64,000 bases of DNA, taken from contig CBFHLY010000001.1 of NCBI GenBank assembly GCA_965656785.1, forward strand, positions 62,001-126,000. The letters run 5' to 3'. This DNA is from JALQTD01 sp965656785. GTDB lineage: Bacteria; Bacteroidota; Bacteroidia; Flavobacteriales_D; Sanyastnellaceae. The notes beneath the pieces were generated by a model that worked only from the letters and a program-made list of their open reading frames with translations, had not been told where the DNA came from and made no database searches. Positions 33,224 to 41,800 of the stretch are shown here, piece after piece (within the stretch, counting starts at the first letter, position 1; the number at the start of each line of letters is the position of its first letter). The translations under genes and the position numbers were made by a program.

Positions 33224-33492
33224 CCGGTCGAGACTGGGGCGCACATGATGCCCTCAACTTGCTCCACCTTGAGTAGGTCGCTGCTGCTTTTCACGAAGCC
33301 ACGGCTGGGCTCATTGAGGCAACTTTTATCACAGGAGGCAATCAAACGGCTCTGCCTCCAAGAAAAAAGGAATTGGCAGTTCTTCCTGTCGTCGCCTACC
33401 CTCCTGTGGATAAAGGGAACTCCAGGTGTGCGTAATCATGGGGACATGGCTTAGCGGCAATCGGTTCGAAAAATGGAACTTTGTGTTTGGAG
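33224..33492. other. 269-base gap before the sulfotransferase gene
   Basis: No recognisable gene. It contains a 7-bp inverted repeat GGAGGCA / TGCCTCC (33334-33359), one exact DnaA-box-like TGTGGATAA (33405-33413), and GAACTTTG (33476-33483), a one-mismatch promoter -7 box nine bases before the sulfotransferase ATG. Base composition is more AT-rich than the flanking typA gene. Confidence 0.5.
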
Positions 33493-34395
33493 ATGAAAAC
33501 AGCACCAGATATTGTTCTTGCCGGATTTGGGAAATCGGGAACGACTACGCTTGCAGATCAGCTGGTTCGGATGCACGAAATCGATTACTTCATCAAGGGC
33601 AAGAAAGAGCCCCACACCTTTCTCGTCGAACCGAAGTCGACACGTTTAAAGGAGGAAATGGGACGTGAATCGAAACTCCTCTTGGACGCTTCAACCTCTT
33701 ATTCACTTTTTCCAGAAGCGCTAGGACGCATCGCAAAAAGAAACAAGAACGCCCTGGTCATTTTTATTCTACGCGACCCAATCGACCGAACGGAATCGCA
33801 TATGAGGTGGTTGCGACGGTTAGAAAGCCGAACCATTCCATTTGACTTGCAGTTTAATTTAGTAGGGGTCAAAAACAAACAGTTGTATTCGCGAAAGGGC
33901 AACTACTTGGTTAGTTTAGAAGGCAATTATTACGCCCAGACGATTCTCCACGCGAAGGAACTTTTTCCTGAAGTCATGACCCTGTATTTCGATGATTTGG
34001 TCAACAACCAAACCCAAGTAATCCAGGAAATCCGGCGCCGATTGCGATTGCCTGAACTCGCTGAGGCCCTTGAGCCCATTGCCTCAAATGTCACCTCTGA
34101 ACAAGTCCATGTGCCGCTCACGTCTTCGCCCGTAAACCGCTCGAATGTCCTCCAGAAGGCCCGGTGGTCCATACAAGCGTTGAAGCGTTCGTTGTACCAA
34201 GATTTTTGGTTGAGGGTTCGTTATAGCGTCGTTCTCAAGCCTGAAAGCGAACAGCCCATTGACGAGCGAATGGCTCAGAAGATTTACAACTCCATCCGAG
34301 ACGACGTGGCGAACTATCCCAAGGCAGGCATTGCTGTTTCCCGATTTCCAACCCTGAGCAAGTTCGTTAACGGCAACGGAACAGCAAGCGAATGA
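33493..34395 (+). CDS. Sulfotransferase-family protein
   Basis: The 300-residue protein has the PAPS 5'-phosphosulfate loop as VLAGFGKSGTTTLADQL near residues 8-24 and the 3'-phosphate motif as VIFILRDPIDRTESHM near 90-105, the two marks of the sulfotransferase fold. It probably transfers sulfate from PAPS to a carbohydrate or other acceptor, perhaps on an exported glycan. ATG 33493 was chosen over a TTG at 33481 because of a nearby GGAG and the promoter-like box. The gene is visibly AT-richer than typA and uses codons such as AAA, ATT and TTA more often, suggesting transfer. No PAPS synthesis genes are nearby. Confidence 0.78.
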   Translation: MKTAPDIVLAGFGKSGTTTLADQLVRMHEIDYFIKGKKEPHTFLVEPKSTRLKEEMGRESKLLLDASTSYSLFPEALGRIAKRNKNALVIFILRDPIDRTESHMRWLRRLESRTIPFDLQFNLVGVKNKQLYSRKGNYLVSLEGNYYAQTILHAKELFPEVMTLYFDDLVNNQTQVIQEIRRRLRLPELAEALEPIASNVTSEQVHVPLTSSPVNRSNVLQKARWSIQALKRSLYQDFWLRVRYSVVLKPESEQPIDERMAQKIYNSIRDDVANYPKAGIAVSRFPTLSKFVNGNGTASE

Positions 34396-34673
34396 TTCAA
34401 TCGAGCCGTGCATTGCGCCAATGCACGCGATTCACCTGAAGATGAAGCTCAGCCCAGTCGAACCCGGTGGATGAAGTAGCCGCGCCGCAGTCGCAGGAGT
34501 TCGACGGGATACAACGCGAAAATGCTCCGACAACAGGGCGTTCAAGGTGCGACCCCCCTTTGCTCTCTGGCTCGAATGAAACGATGGAAAGCATCCTGCT
34601 CATCCGGAAATGCAATGGGTTTAATTTACCCAACGACACCGGCTGAGCGTTTGACTTTTCTCATCCGAGGCTG
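34396..34673. other. 278-base gap between sulfotransferase and glycosyltransferase
   Basis: No convincing gene. A perfect 9-bp inverted repeat CGTGCATTG / CAATGCACG with a 3-base loop (34407-34427) just after the sulfotransferase stop could fold as a terminator stem, but no T-run follows. A minus frame at 34397-34639 encodes 80 residues without recognisable features. Confidence 0.5.
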
Positions 34674-35642
34674 TCACCGGTGAAAATTCTTTCCTTCCGT
34701 TGCACTGGGCGTGCGGTTTCGATGGCTCATACGTTGGAGTGCCTTAGAAGGAAAATAGGAGAACGCAGCCTTCAACGCCGACGGAATTTCGCTGCCCATT
34801 TTCGACAAGACCTCCCTCGCCTGCCTTCGATCTGCCGCATTGAATACGGTGATTTTGCTCCAAAAATACCTCCAACACTCGTCCCGAACCCGTTTGTTGT
34901 CCATCAATCCACTGTCAAAAAACAGCGCTTTCGACCGCAGACAATCCAAGTCCACACGGGACCTGTGCTTCGATCGGACAGAGGTCGAAACGATGCGGTA
35001 ATCCATCGACACCTCATCGCGATAACAGAAGGTATGACCCGCTTTCAGCAGCCGCACCCAAGTGGGGTAATCCTCGATGAAAAAGGACGTGTCGTAACCC
35101 ACCGAATCGATGATGCTCCGTCGCAAAGTCATGGTCATCGCGGGAATCAAATTCATCTTCAACAACCGATGAGCCAACTCCTTCGGTTCAATTTGTCCTG
35201 ATTCATCCAACGAACCCTTCCACGCTCCAATTTGACCAATCACCTCACGCGATGTGTGATCAAATGTCTCAACCCTGCTGAACACACCTGCCACCTTCGG
35301 AGAGGCCGATTCCAAGCATCTTACATCCTTCTCGATTCGGTCGGGACGCAACAAATCATCGGCCACACCAACCAAAAATTCTCCCCGAGCCTTTTTCATC
35401 AGGGCTTGTCTCGTAGCAGCAATCCCAAGATTTTCCGGGTTTTCGAAAAGCCTTCCCGGGTAACCCGTTTCTTCGATGTGCGCACGAATCAACGACACGC
35501 TATCATCAGTCGATGCGTCATCCAAGATGATGTGCTCCCAATCCTTGTAGGTGGACGCCCGAACGGACTCGATGGTCTCCAGCACTTCCCGTCCTGTATT
35601 GAACATTGGGGTCAAAATGGTCACCTTCGGAGAGTGGTTCAT
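34674..35642 (-). CDS. Family 2 glycosyltransferase
   Basis: The 322-residue GT-A fold enzyme shows VTILTPMFNTGREVLETIESV near residues 6-26, HIILDDASTDDSV near 38 and EFLVGVADDLLRPDRI near 85, which supplies the DxD-like metal motif. It probably adds a sugar to a surface polysaccharide or glycoprotein. ATG 35642 was chosen over 35687 as the usual GT2 N-terminus. It lies 60 bases after the sensor kinase on the same strand, opposite the sulfotransferase. Like that gene it is AT-richer than the window average, so the two may form a transferred glycan-modification patch. Confidence 0.85.
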   Translation of the reverse strand: MNHSPKVTILTPMFNTGREVLETIESVRASTYKDWEHIILDDASTDDSVSLIRAHIEETGYPGRLFENPENLGIAATRQALMKKARGEFLVGVADDLLRPDRIEKDVRCLESASPKVAGVFSRVETFDHTSREVIGQIGAWKGSLDESGQIEPKELAHRLLKMNLIPAMTMTLRRSIIDSVGYDTSFFIEDYPTWVRLLKAGHTFCYRDEVSMDYRIVSTSVRSKHRSRVDLDCLRSKALFFDSGLMDNKRVRDECWRYFWSKITVFNAADRRQAREVLSKMGSEIPSALKAAFSYFPSKALQRMSHRNRTPSATEGKNFHR

Positions 35643-35702
35643 GAGGTCAATTGATTTGATGCGGTTTGGTTGGCTCCACTTTCTCAAAGAACACTTGAAT
35701 CC

Positions 35703-37193
35703 TCAGCGCACCTGTAGATTCAATTCAATGCGAAACGTCGTGAATTCGTCGAGTCGAGAATCCTTGACGAAAATTTTGCCCTTGTGGTATTCGTCGATGA
35801 TCCTTCTTGTCAGCGACAAGCCCAGCCCCCAACCCCTGCTTTTCGTTGTGAAACCTGGGGCAAATACCTCTTTCCAGCGCGACCGTGGTATCCCCCTACC
35901 CGTGTCCGTTACCTCGAGAACAATCATTCCGTTCTCAGCGAACAACGTCAAGGTCAACGAACCCACTCCTTCCATGGCATCCACAGCGTTTCGAATTAGA
36001 TTTTCCAACACCCAACTGAACAAGGCAGGACTCAACGGCACCGCGCCCAGATCATCTTCAGAATCAAATGAAATTGAGACTTGGTGGCCAATTCTCGGTC
36101 GCATGTACTGAATTGTAGATTGGACCACCTCTTTCAGGTCGACAGACACCAGCTTTGGCTTGGAACCAATTTTACTGAACCGATCGACCACCATGTTGAG
36201 GCGCTCGATGTCCCGGTTCATTTCGCGCAGTGAATCCGACGGCACGCCCTCCATTTCCAACACCCCGATCCACGCCATAAGGGAAGACATTGGGGTTCCC
36301 AGCTGATGGGCCGTTTCTTTCGCCATGCCCACCCAAACTTGATTCTGTTCTGCCCTTCGGTAACTGCTGAAAATCAAATAAGCAACGAGCAAAAAGACCG
36401 CGATGAACACCAATTGAACCACGGGGTAGTAATGCAGCTGCTTGAGAATCAAGGAATCCGAGTAAAACAAGTATTGTCGTCCTTGATAAGGCAAATCCAA
36501 TGCGATTGGCGCGTTCTCATTTTCCATGGAAAGCAGCACCTTTTGCAATCGTTCGGGATCTGAAATTTCAGCATCATCCACCCGTTCGGCGCGAATCACC
36601 TGTGATTTGGTGCTGTCGGTGATGATGACTGGAACCGATGCGCTGTTCATCACGGTCTCCGAAATGAACGAATTGATGAGGTCGTCAATGACCTCTTTCA
36701 ACTCGCTGAACCGAAGGCTTTCATCCCAGTATACTCTTGTACCAACCTCTGGAAAAACCAACGCCCCATTCTTAGACTCCATCGCGCTTCTCAGCGAATC
36801 GTAGTCCGATGCCTCGGGTACATTCACATCGTACAAGAGGTCACCCTGGGCATCGTAAATCAACACCGGAATGGTTCGATTCGACCACAAAAAATCCGTC
36901 ACGAACGTCAAATCCATTCCCCTCGGCGGGTCGGTGATGAGCCGGTACGCATCCGCCAACCGATCCGCCTTCTCCCGCTCCTCCAAGCTCAACCCCTCGA
37001 ACAACTCCTGGGTGTAACCGACCAGTTCCGCACGTTGCCGAATGGCCTCACTCCACAACCGGACCTTTTCCTGCTCTTCCACACGAATGCTGCCCGCGAT
37101 TCGGTTCGAAACCCACAACGTCGCAAAGGCAATCACCGCGGCTGCGATGAGCAGGACCAGCTTCCAACGCTGTTTGTTCGCGTACAAATTCAC
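35703..37193 (-). CDS. Membrane sensor histidine kinase
   Basis: The 496-residue product has TM1 at LVLLIAAAVIAFATLWV (residues 12-28). A periplasmic domain (~30-255) and TM2 at PVVQLVFIAVFLLVAYLIFSS follow. The cytoplasmic kinase has H-box MAKETAHQLGTPMSSLMAW near residue 292, N-box NLIRNAVDAM near 400, G1 DTGRGIP and G2 GWGLGLSL. The phospho-His is the one in ETAHQLGTP. No response regulator lies next to it, so its partner is unknown. It is 17 bases after the PorP/SprF-like gene and may be in one transcript with it. Confidence 0.9.
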   Translation of the reverse strand: MNLYANKQRWKLVLLIAAAVIAFATLWVSNRIAGSIRVEEQEKVRLWSEAIRQRAELVGYTQELFEGLSLEEREKADRLADAYRLITDPPRGMDLTFVTDFLWSNRTIPVLIYDAQGDLLYDVNVPEASDYDSLRSAMESKNGALVFPEVGTRVYWDESLRFSELKEVIDDLINSFISETVMNSASVPVIITDSTKSQVIRAERVDDAEISDPERLQKVLLSMENENAPIALDLPYQGRQYLFYSDSLILKQLHYYPVVQLVFIAVFLLVAYLIFSSYRRAEQNQVWVGMAKETAHQLGTPMSSLMAWIGVLEMEGVPSDSLREMNRDIERLNMVVDRFSKIGSKPKLVSVDLKEVVQSTIQYMRPRIGHQVSISFDSEDDLGAVPLSPALFSWVLENLIRNAVDAMEGVGSLTLTLFAENGMIVLEVTDTGRGIPRSRWKEVFAPGFTTKSRGWGLGLSLTRRIIDEYHKGKIFVKDSRLDEFTTFRIELNLQVR

Positions 37194-37210
37194 TGGCCGC
37201 GGGCTTGGGG

Positions 37211-38140
37211 TCAGTTATACGCTGGGCATGAGATGGCCCCGTGCGACTTGCCATCGCATGCGTTGATGCCGATGACAAATTCGTGCGTACTGGGAGACGC
37301 CGCGTTCATCGTGGACAAGGTCCAATCGTACGCATACCCCACGCTGATGTAGTCCGCCACGTTGAACTTGAGCATGGCCATGATGGCGCTTTGGTTGCGA
37401 TAACCCACGCCCACGCCGATGACGCTGTTGTAGTCCAAAAACGCCACCAAGTCCACCGCCAACGGAACACCCGATGTCCCACGCACCGTGGCCACCGGTT
37501 GAAGCGCCCACGGCCCATCGAGTTCCACTTGGGCTCCGATGGTTCCGGTCACGTAGCGGCGGAGTCGGGTATTGGCCGCAACCTGAGCAACAGCGGGTTG
37601 AGCGACGTTGCCGATGGTGAATCCTCCATAAACGTCGCGGTCGTAGTACCAAATCGAAGCGTCCAGCAACGGCGCCACAAATTGGCTGTTGCCCACGAAC
37701 GCGGGATCGTCTGCGACCTGGTAATCCGGCAGCGAGATGCCGTTCCAGTTCAGTTTTTGTTGAAAGGCCCCGAGCCCCAGACCTGCAGCCAAACGTGCAC
37801 CAGAAGCCAATTTCATGTTGTAGCTGTAGGCCAAACTCAGGGACAAACTGCTCCAAGCAGCGGCTTCGTCCGTCTCAATCCGACCACCGATTCCTGAAAA
37901 GTTGGGGCCGTTGGAAGCGAGCTTGCCATGCAGGTTCGCAAATCCCGTGCTGGGGGCGCCTTCAAATCCAGACCACTGGCTGCGGAACCCCATGTGCAAA
38001 TCCAAGCACTCCCGGCTTCCCGCAGCAGCAGCGTGGTCCTGGAAGGGATTGAGCATGGACGTCGAGCGCAGTGGAAATTGTTGTGCGTTAGCGAACGTTG
38101 CGCCGAGCAACAGGGCAGTAAGGGAGAGCAGGTGTTTCAT
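37211..38140 (-). CDS. PorP/SprF-family type IX secretion-associated membrane protein
   Basis: The 309-residue product has a signal peptide (LLSLTALLLGATFANAQ) and a beta-barrel pattern with the family features: QQFPLRSTSMLNPFQDHAAAAGSRECLDLHMGFRSQWSGFEGAP near the N-terminus (cited only as a region) and repeated glycine-aromatic strands (GARLAAGLGLGAFQQ, VDLVAFLDYNSVIGVGVGYR). These proteins are often encoded beside type B cargo and help surface attachment of large adhesins such as SprB. Its ATG overlaps the stop of the type B cargo gene (ATGA), which supports a functional pair. Confidence 0.87.
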   Translation of the reverse strand: MKHLLSLTALLLGATFANAQQFPLRSTSMLNPFQDHAAAAGSRECLDLHMGFRSQWSGFEGAPSTGFANLHGKLASNGPNFSGIGGRIETDEAAAWSSLSLSLAYSYNMKLASGARLAAGLGLGAFQQKLNWNGISLPDYQVADDPAFVGNSQFVAPLLDASIWYYDRDVYGGFTIGNVAQPAVAQVAANTRLRRYVTGTIGAQVELDGPWALQPVATVRGTSGVPLAVDLVAFLDYNSVIGVGVGYRNQSAIMAMLKFNVADYISVGYAYDWTLSTMNAASPSTHEFVIGINACDGKSHGAISCPAYN

Positions 38141-39129
38141 CGCACGAGTGTCAATGACCCCGTGATCGTGGGGAGGTTCAACCCTTCATCGTTCAAGTCG
38201 ATGGTGTAGTAGTACGCACCTTCCGGAACGGGCTTGCCGTTGCGTTTGCCATCCCAGGGTTGCGCGTATCCCGTGCTCCGGAAAACGATTTGGCCCCAGC
38301 GGTCGTAGACCAGCATGCGAGCGCGCTCGTAGGCAATCAAATCGGGAATGGACCACAAATCGTTGAATCCGTCATCGTTGGGAGTGAAGCTGTTGGGGAT
38401 TTCCAGGGGGTTGCCGACGGTGACGGTCACGGCGTCGGAATAGGCGCAAGCCCCGATGAACCCCGAGACCGTGTAGGTCGTAGTCACCTCCGGAGTGACC
38501 ACGACGTCTGGACCGGTCGTGGTGGAAATGAACACGTCGGGAGACCAAACGTAACCGAGCGCGGGGTCACCACCTGAAACGGTCAGGGCTGCGCTTTGGC
38601 CCTGGGCGAGGTTCGCGGTGCAACAAGCGTTGATGCCCACGGCCGATCCCGTCAAGGAAACGGTCAGGGCACACGGCGAAACGGTGGGCTCGTGGGAGGT
38701 TCCTAGAATGAGCAAGTAGTGCGTGTTGGGCATCAAATCCTCCGAAGTCAATGAATGCGATTCGGAGAATTCAACGCACGGTGAAACGTTCACGTAGCTC
38801 GCGTCGTCGCAAAAATCCTGTTGGTCGGGTTCGACGATAACGGCTTGCACGATGTCCGGAACGCCATTCACGCCGCAGTTGATGGCGTCGAAATTGATTT
38901 GGACGGGTCCTGTGAAGTCGGTGTTTTGGTTCGTTGTAAATTGAAGAAACAACGTGTAGGGCGCGTCCATGCACGCATGCACCAAGGGTTGCAGGGCATT
39001 GAGCCCGATCGACGTCGGCACCTCACCGCAAAGCACTTGCGGGTCGCTGCAATCTTGCGCCTTCAGCGCCGATGCCAGCAAAAGCAGAGGAAGGATTCGA
39101 AACACGGAGGGGTAACGCATGATCGTCAT
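38137..39129 (-). CDS. Secreted protein with T9SS type B (gliding-motility) C-terminal domain
   Basis: The 330-residue product has a signal peptide (FRILPLLLLASALKAQ), an N-terminal domain with paired Cys (DCSDPQVLCGEVP), an Ig/SprB-like segment (ALTVSGGDPALGYVWSPDV, TTYTVSGFIGACAYSDAVTV), and a type B CTD: IPNSFTPNDDGFNDLWSIP, LVYDRWGQIVFRS, WDGKRNGKPVPEGAYYYTIDL. It is likely exported by T9SS. It is coupled on both sides by ATGA overlaps, upstream to the biotin carrier and downstream to the PorP/SprF-like gene, the usual partner of type B proteins. Confidence 0.87.
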   Translation of the reverse strand: MTIMRYPSVFRILPLLLLASALKAQDCSDPQVLCGEVPTSIGLNALQPLVHACMDAPYTLFLQFTTNQNTDFTGPVQINFDAINCGVNGVPDIVQAVIVEPDQQDFCDDASYVNVSPCVEFSESHSLTSEDLMPNTHYLLILGTSHEPTVSPCALTVSLTGSAVGINACCTANLAQGQSAALTVSGGDPALGYVWSPDVFISTTTGPDVVVTPEVTTTYTVSGFIGACAYSDAVTVTVGNPLEIPNSFTPNDDGFNDLWSIPDLIAYERARMLVYDRWGQIVFRSTGYAQPWDGKRNGKPVPEGAYYYTIDLNDEGLNLPTITGSLTLVR

Positions 39130-39614
39130 GATTCGTCTGCGAAGGTGACCAAAACCGCTCCTTTTTCCACCGCATTGCCCGCAACCGCATCCACCCGAAG
39201 CACCTTCCCTGATCGCGAGGCCTTGAGCACGTTCTCCATTTTCATCGCCTCAAGGATCAACAACGCATCGCCTTCGGCCACCTCATCGCCCGCTTCAACT
39301 TCAACTGAAAGCACCTTGCCCGGCATCGGGGCCAACAACTCCGTGTCCAACGCTCCATCCTCCACGCTCATGCCCATGCGCTCAAGCAGCAACATCCGAT
39401 CGTCGGCCACCGTTCCCGTCCACTTGACGCCATCCACCCTCAGGGTGACGTGGCCTTGTGCGTCCGGTCCATCAAGCAACAACACGCGGTGATTGCGCCC
39501 GGCCATCCGAACGTCCCAAGCGCCCGGTCCTCGCGGCGTCCACTCCGCATCTTGCAGGGCGGTGGAGTCCACCCCAACTGAACGGCCATCCGGCCAGCGA
39601 ACTTCATATAGCAT
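39126..39614 (-). CDS. Stand-alone biotin carboxyl carrier protein
   Basis: The 162-residue product has a ~75-residue N-terminal region and a C-terminal biotinyl domain. LLAPMPGKVLSVEVEAGDEV leads to LLILEAMKMENVLKA, with the biotinylated Lys in EAMKMEN near residue 128. It fits the carrier subunits of acetyl-CoA/propionyl-CoA carboxylases in Bacteroidota. No carboxylase or biotin carboxylase gene is adjacent. It heads a minus-strand run of coupled secretion genes, which is unexpected. ATG 39614 is preferred for its family-like start and for TAACTTGC three bases upstream. Its enzyme partner must lie elsewhere. Confidence 0.87.
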   Translation of the reverse strand: MLYEVRWPDGRSVGVDSTALQDAEWTPRGPGAWDVRMAGRNHRVLLLDGPDAQGHVTLRVDGVKWTGTVADDRMLLLERMGMSVEDGALDTELLAPMPGKVLSVEVEAGDEVAEGDALLILEAMKMENVLKASRSGKVLRVDAVAGNAVEKGAVLVTFADES

Positions 39615-39617
39615 GCT

Positions 39618-39648
39618 GCAAGTTAGCCCGATTTTCACCCGAACTTGC
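39618..39648. promoter_or_regulatory. Divergent promoters between the biotin carrier gene and hemW
   Basis: TAACTTGC on minus (39618-39625) and GAACTTGC on plus (39641-39648) resemble degenerate -7 boxes, three and four bases from their start codons. The start codons are 38 bases apart. Confidence 0.4.
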
Positions 39649-39652
39649 CGAC

Positions 39653-40801
39653 GTGTTCAGCCTCTATTTCCACATTCCGTTTTGCAGGAAAGCGTGCCAT
39701 TACTGCGACTTTCATTTCAGCACGAAACTCACTTCCGTGGACGACATGGTGGTGGCGATGGCGCGTGAACTCGCCTTGCGAGCTCCGAAATGGACCGCGT
39801 TGGGGGCGCCTTCGACCGTCTATTTTGGCGGGGGAACGCCGTCGGTATTGGCGCCGGACCAAATCGCGTTCCTGCTTTCCGCCGTGCGCCAGCGGTTCCC
39901 GGATTCCTCCTTCAATGAGGTGACGTTGGAAGCGAACCCGGACGACCTCGACCTCGAGCGGCTTAAAGGGTGGCGCGCTGCAGGGGTGGACCGGCTCAGT
40001 GTGGGGGTGCAAACCTTCGACGATGCCGCCTTGGAGTGGATGGGGCGGACGCATTCGGGCGACGATGCCGCACGCGCGTTGGAACGGGCGGCGGCGGCGG
40101 GATTCGAGCGCATGACCTTGGATTTGATGTACGGGTTGCCGGGGCGGTCGTTGGCGGGTTGGAAGCGGGATTTGGCGCGGGCCCTCGAGCTGCCCATCAA
40201 CCACCTCAGCGCCTACCTGTTGACGGTCGAACCGAGGACGGCCTTGGGAGTTCGGGTGGCCAAAGGCTTGGAACAGGAGGCCCCCGAGGCGGCTGTGGAA
40301 ACGGCCTATTCCGCGCTTTGCGAAACGCTTTCGGTGAACGGGTGGGACCATTATGAGGTGTCCAATTTTGCCCGTCCGGGAGGGCATGCGGTTCACAACG
40401 CGCGTTACTGGCGCGGGGTGCCCTACCTCGGCATCGGGCCGGGCGCCCATGGATTCAACGGCACCGATCGGTATGCAAACCGTCCCAACAACCCGCTCTA
40501 TTTGAAGGCACTCGCCGATGCGCGTTCCACCGAGGCCTTGCCCGCGGAGTGGGACCGGCTCACGGCGACTGACCGGTACAACGAGGCGCTCATGACCGGG
40601 TTGCGGACTGCTCAGGGCTTGGACTTGGGCGCCCTTGAAGTCGGGTTTGGTCGGCGACCCGATGTGGAGGAAGCCCGAGAATGGGGCGATGCGGTTTCGC
40701 GGGGATTGCTGGTTCCCGAAGGCGGGCGGTGGCGGATTCCCGAGGCGCAGTGGCTCATCGGCGACGCCATCGCTTCGGCGTTTTTCGCGATTCAGGATTG
40801 A
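39653..40801 (+). CDS. hemW: Radical SAM haem chaperone HemW, GTG start
   Basis: The 382-residue HemW/HemN-like protein has the Fe-S/SAM motif HIPFCRKACHYCDFHFS near residue 7 (CxxxCxxC). It also has VYFGGGTPSVL near 62, EANPDDLD, RLSVGVQTF and MTLDLMYGLPGRS. HemW inserts haem into proteins rather than oxidising coproporphyrinogen. Length fits. There is no ATG before the motif in this frame. GTG 39653 gives the expected short N-terminus (VFSLYFHIPFC) and sits four bases after a promoter-like box. It overlaps the convergent EamA gene by 10 bases. Confidence 0.9.
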   Translation: MFSLYFHIPFCRKACHYCDFHFSTKLTSVDDMVVAMARELALRAPKWTALGAPSTVYFGGGTPSVLAPDQIAFLLSAVRQRFPDSSFNEVTLEANPDDLDLERLKGWRAAGVDRLSVGVQTFDDAALEWMGRTHSGDDAARALERAAAAGFERMTLDLMYGLPGRSLAGWKRDLARALELPINHLSAYLLTVEPRTALGVRVAKGLEQEAPEAAVETAYSALCETLSVNGWDHYEVSNFARPGGHAVHNARYWRGVPYLGIGPGAHGFNGTDRYANRPNNPLYLKALADARSTEALPAEWDRLTATDRYNEALMTGLRTAQGLDLGALEVGFGRRPDVEEAREWGDAVSRGLLVPEGGRWRIPEAQWLIGDAIASAFFAIQD

Positions 40802-41754
40802 TTGAACTTGAGTGTTCGGCGCGCCTGCTGCCGGCGGCGCCAGCTTTTCCATGCGCTGTTGAGGAACACCGTTCCAATGATGGTGGCGGCGCCGGCGTAG
40901 AAGAATCCGTTGAGGGATTTGGCCTCATCGAACAGCCAAGCGGCAAACACGATGCTGTACACCGGCTCCATGTTGATGGCCAAAGCGATGGTAAACGGCG
41001 TCAACTGCCGCATCACCTCGATGCTCGCCAAATAAGCAAACGACGTGGCCACCGTCGCTAAGAGCATGATCCAGAGCCAATCACGAGCCGAGATCGCCCA
41101 AAACTCCGGCGTCCACACCGCGCCCTGAAACGCGAACAACAGCATCAATCCCCCTGCAGCGCCTAACAATTCCAACCGCGACAAATTGGCCGAATCGTGC
41201 GTGCGCACCAACACCGAATTCAACACGCTGAACAAGCCCGCGAGCGCCGAAGAAAGCAGCGCCAACCCCACCCCCATCACGTGATCCCCTCCCTCTTGAA
41301 GGCCTCGCCACGCCGCCGACCACCCCCCTTCCTCCAAATACGGCGCGAACAGCACCAAAAGCAAGCCCGCCACGATGATCAACCCGAGCAAAATCTCCCG
41401 CCCATCCACCCGTCGCCGGTGAATCCAAGGCTCCAAGAAACTCACGAACAACGGCGTCACCGCCAGCGTCGCCAACGCCACCGAAACCGAGCTCACGTGG
41501 ATGCTCGCAAAAAACGTGACCCAATGCGCCGCGGCCACCCAGCCCACGCCAATGACCTTCCAGCGGACACCCGGCGCAAACGGCTTGTACCGACCGCGCG
41601 CCAGCAGCCACAGCGCAATGAGCCCCCCACCGATGAACACCCGCCAGAACACAAGGCGGTCCGCGGGCAAGGAAATCAACTTACCGAGGATGCCCGTGAA
41701 TCCGAAGATGATCACCGTGATGTGCAACAACCAAGTGCTTTGAGACCGCGTCAT
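40792..41754 (-). CDS. EamA/DMT-family permease
   Basis: The 320-residue product has ten predicted hydrophobic segments in two EamA repeats (first at WLLHITVIIFGFTGILG, then VFWRVFIGGGLIALWLLA; second half from VMGVGLALLSSALAGLFSVLN). Such proteins export amino acids, metabolites or drugs; the substrate is unknown. ATG 41754 is supported by a canonical TACTTTTG box five bases upstream. It is convergent with hemW and divergent from the secreted nuclease-like gene, with 46 bases between start codons. Confidence 0.9.
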   Translation of the reverse strand: MTRSQSTWLLHITVIIFGFTGILGKLISLPADRLVFWRVFIGGGLIALWLLARGRYKPFAPGVRWKVIGVGWVAAAHWVTFFASIHVSSVSVALATLAVTPLFVSFLEPWIHRRRVDGREILLGLIIVAGLLLVLFAPYLEEGGWSAAWRGLQEGGDHVMGVGLALLSSALAGLFSVLNSVLVRTHDSANLSRLELLGAAGGLMLLFAFQGAVWTPEFWAISARDWLWIMLLATVATSFAYLASIEVMRQLTPFTIALAINMEPVYSIVFAAWLFDEAKSLNGFFYAGAATIIGTVFLNSAWKSWRRRQQARRTLKFNQS

Positions 41755-41759
41755 GCAGC

Positions 41760-41767
41760 CAAAAGTA
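41760..41767 (-). promoter_or_regulatory. Promoter -7 box for the EamA permease
   Basis: TACTTTTG on the minus strand, five bases before the ATG. On the opposite strand TAACTTCC (41772-41779) may serve the divergent gene at 41801. Confidence 0.6.
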
Positions 41768-41800
41768 CCCGTAACTTCCGTTGTTCAATTCGCCCCCATC

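Noticed and set aside
33334..33359. GGAGGCA / TGCCTCC inverted repeat as a terminator of typA
   Set aside because: The 12-base loop and lack of a following T-run on the plus strand make a terminator doubtful.
33405..33413. Exact DnaA-box-like TGTGGATAA
   Set aside because: A single 9-mer is expected about once by chance in 64 kb and has no cluster around it.
34397..34639. 80-codon minus ORF in the gap after the sulfotransferase
   Set aside because: No homology signal, no promoter box and odd composition; probably non-coding.
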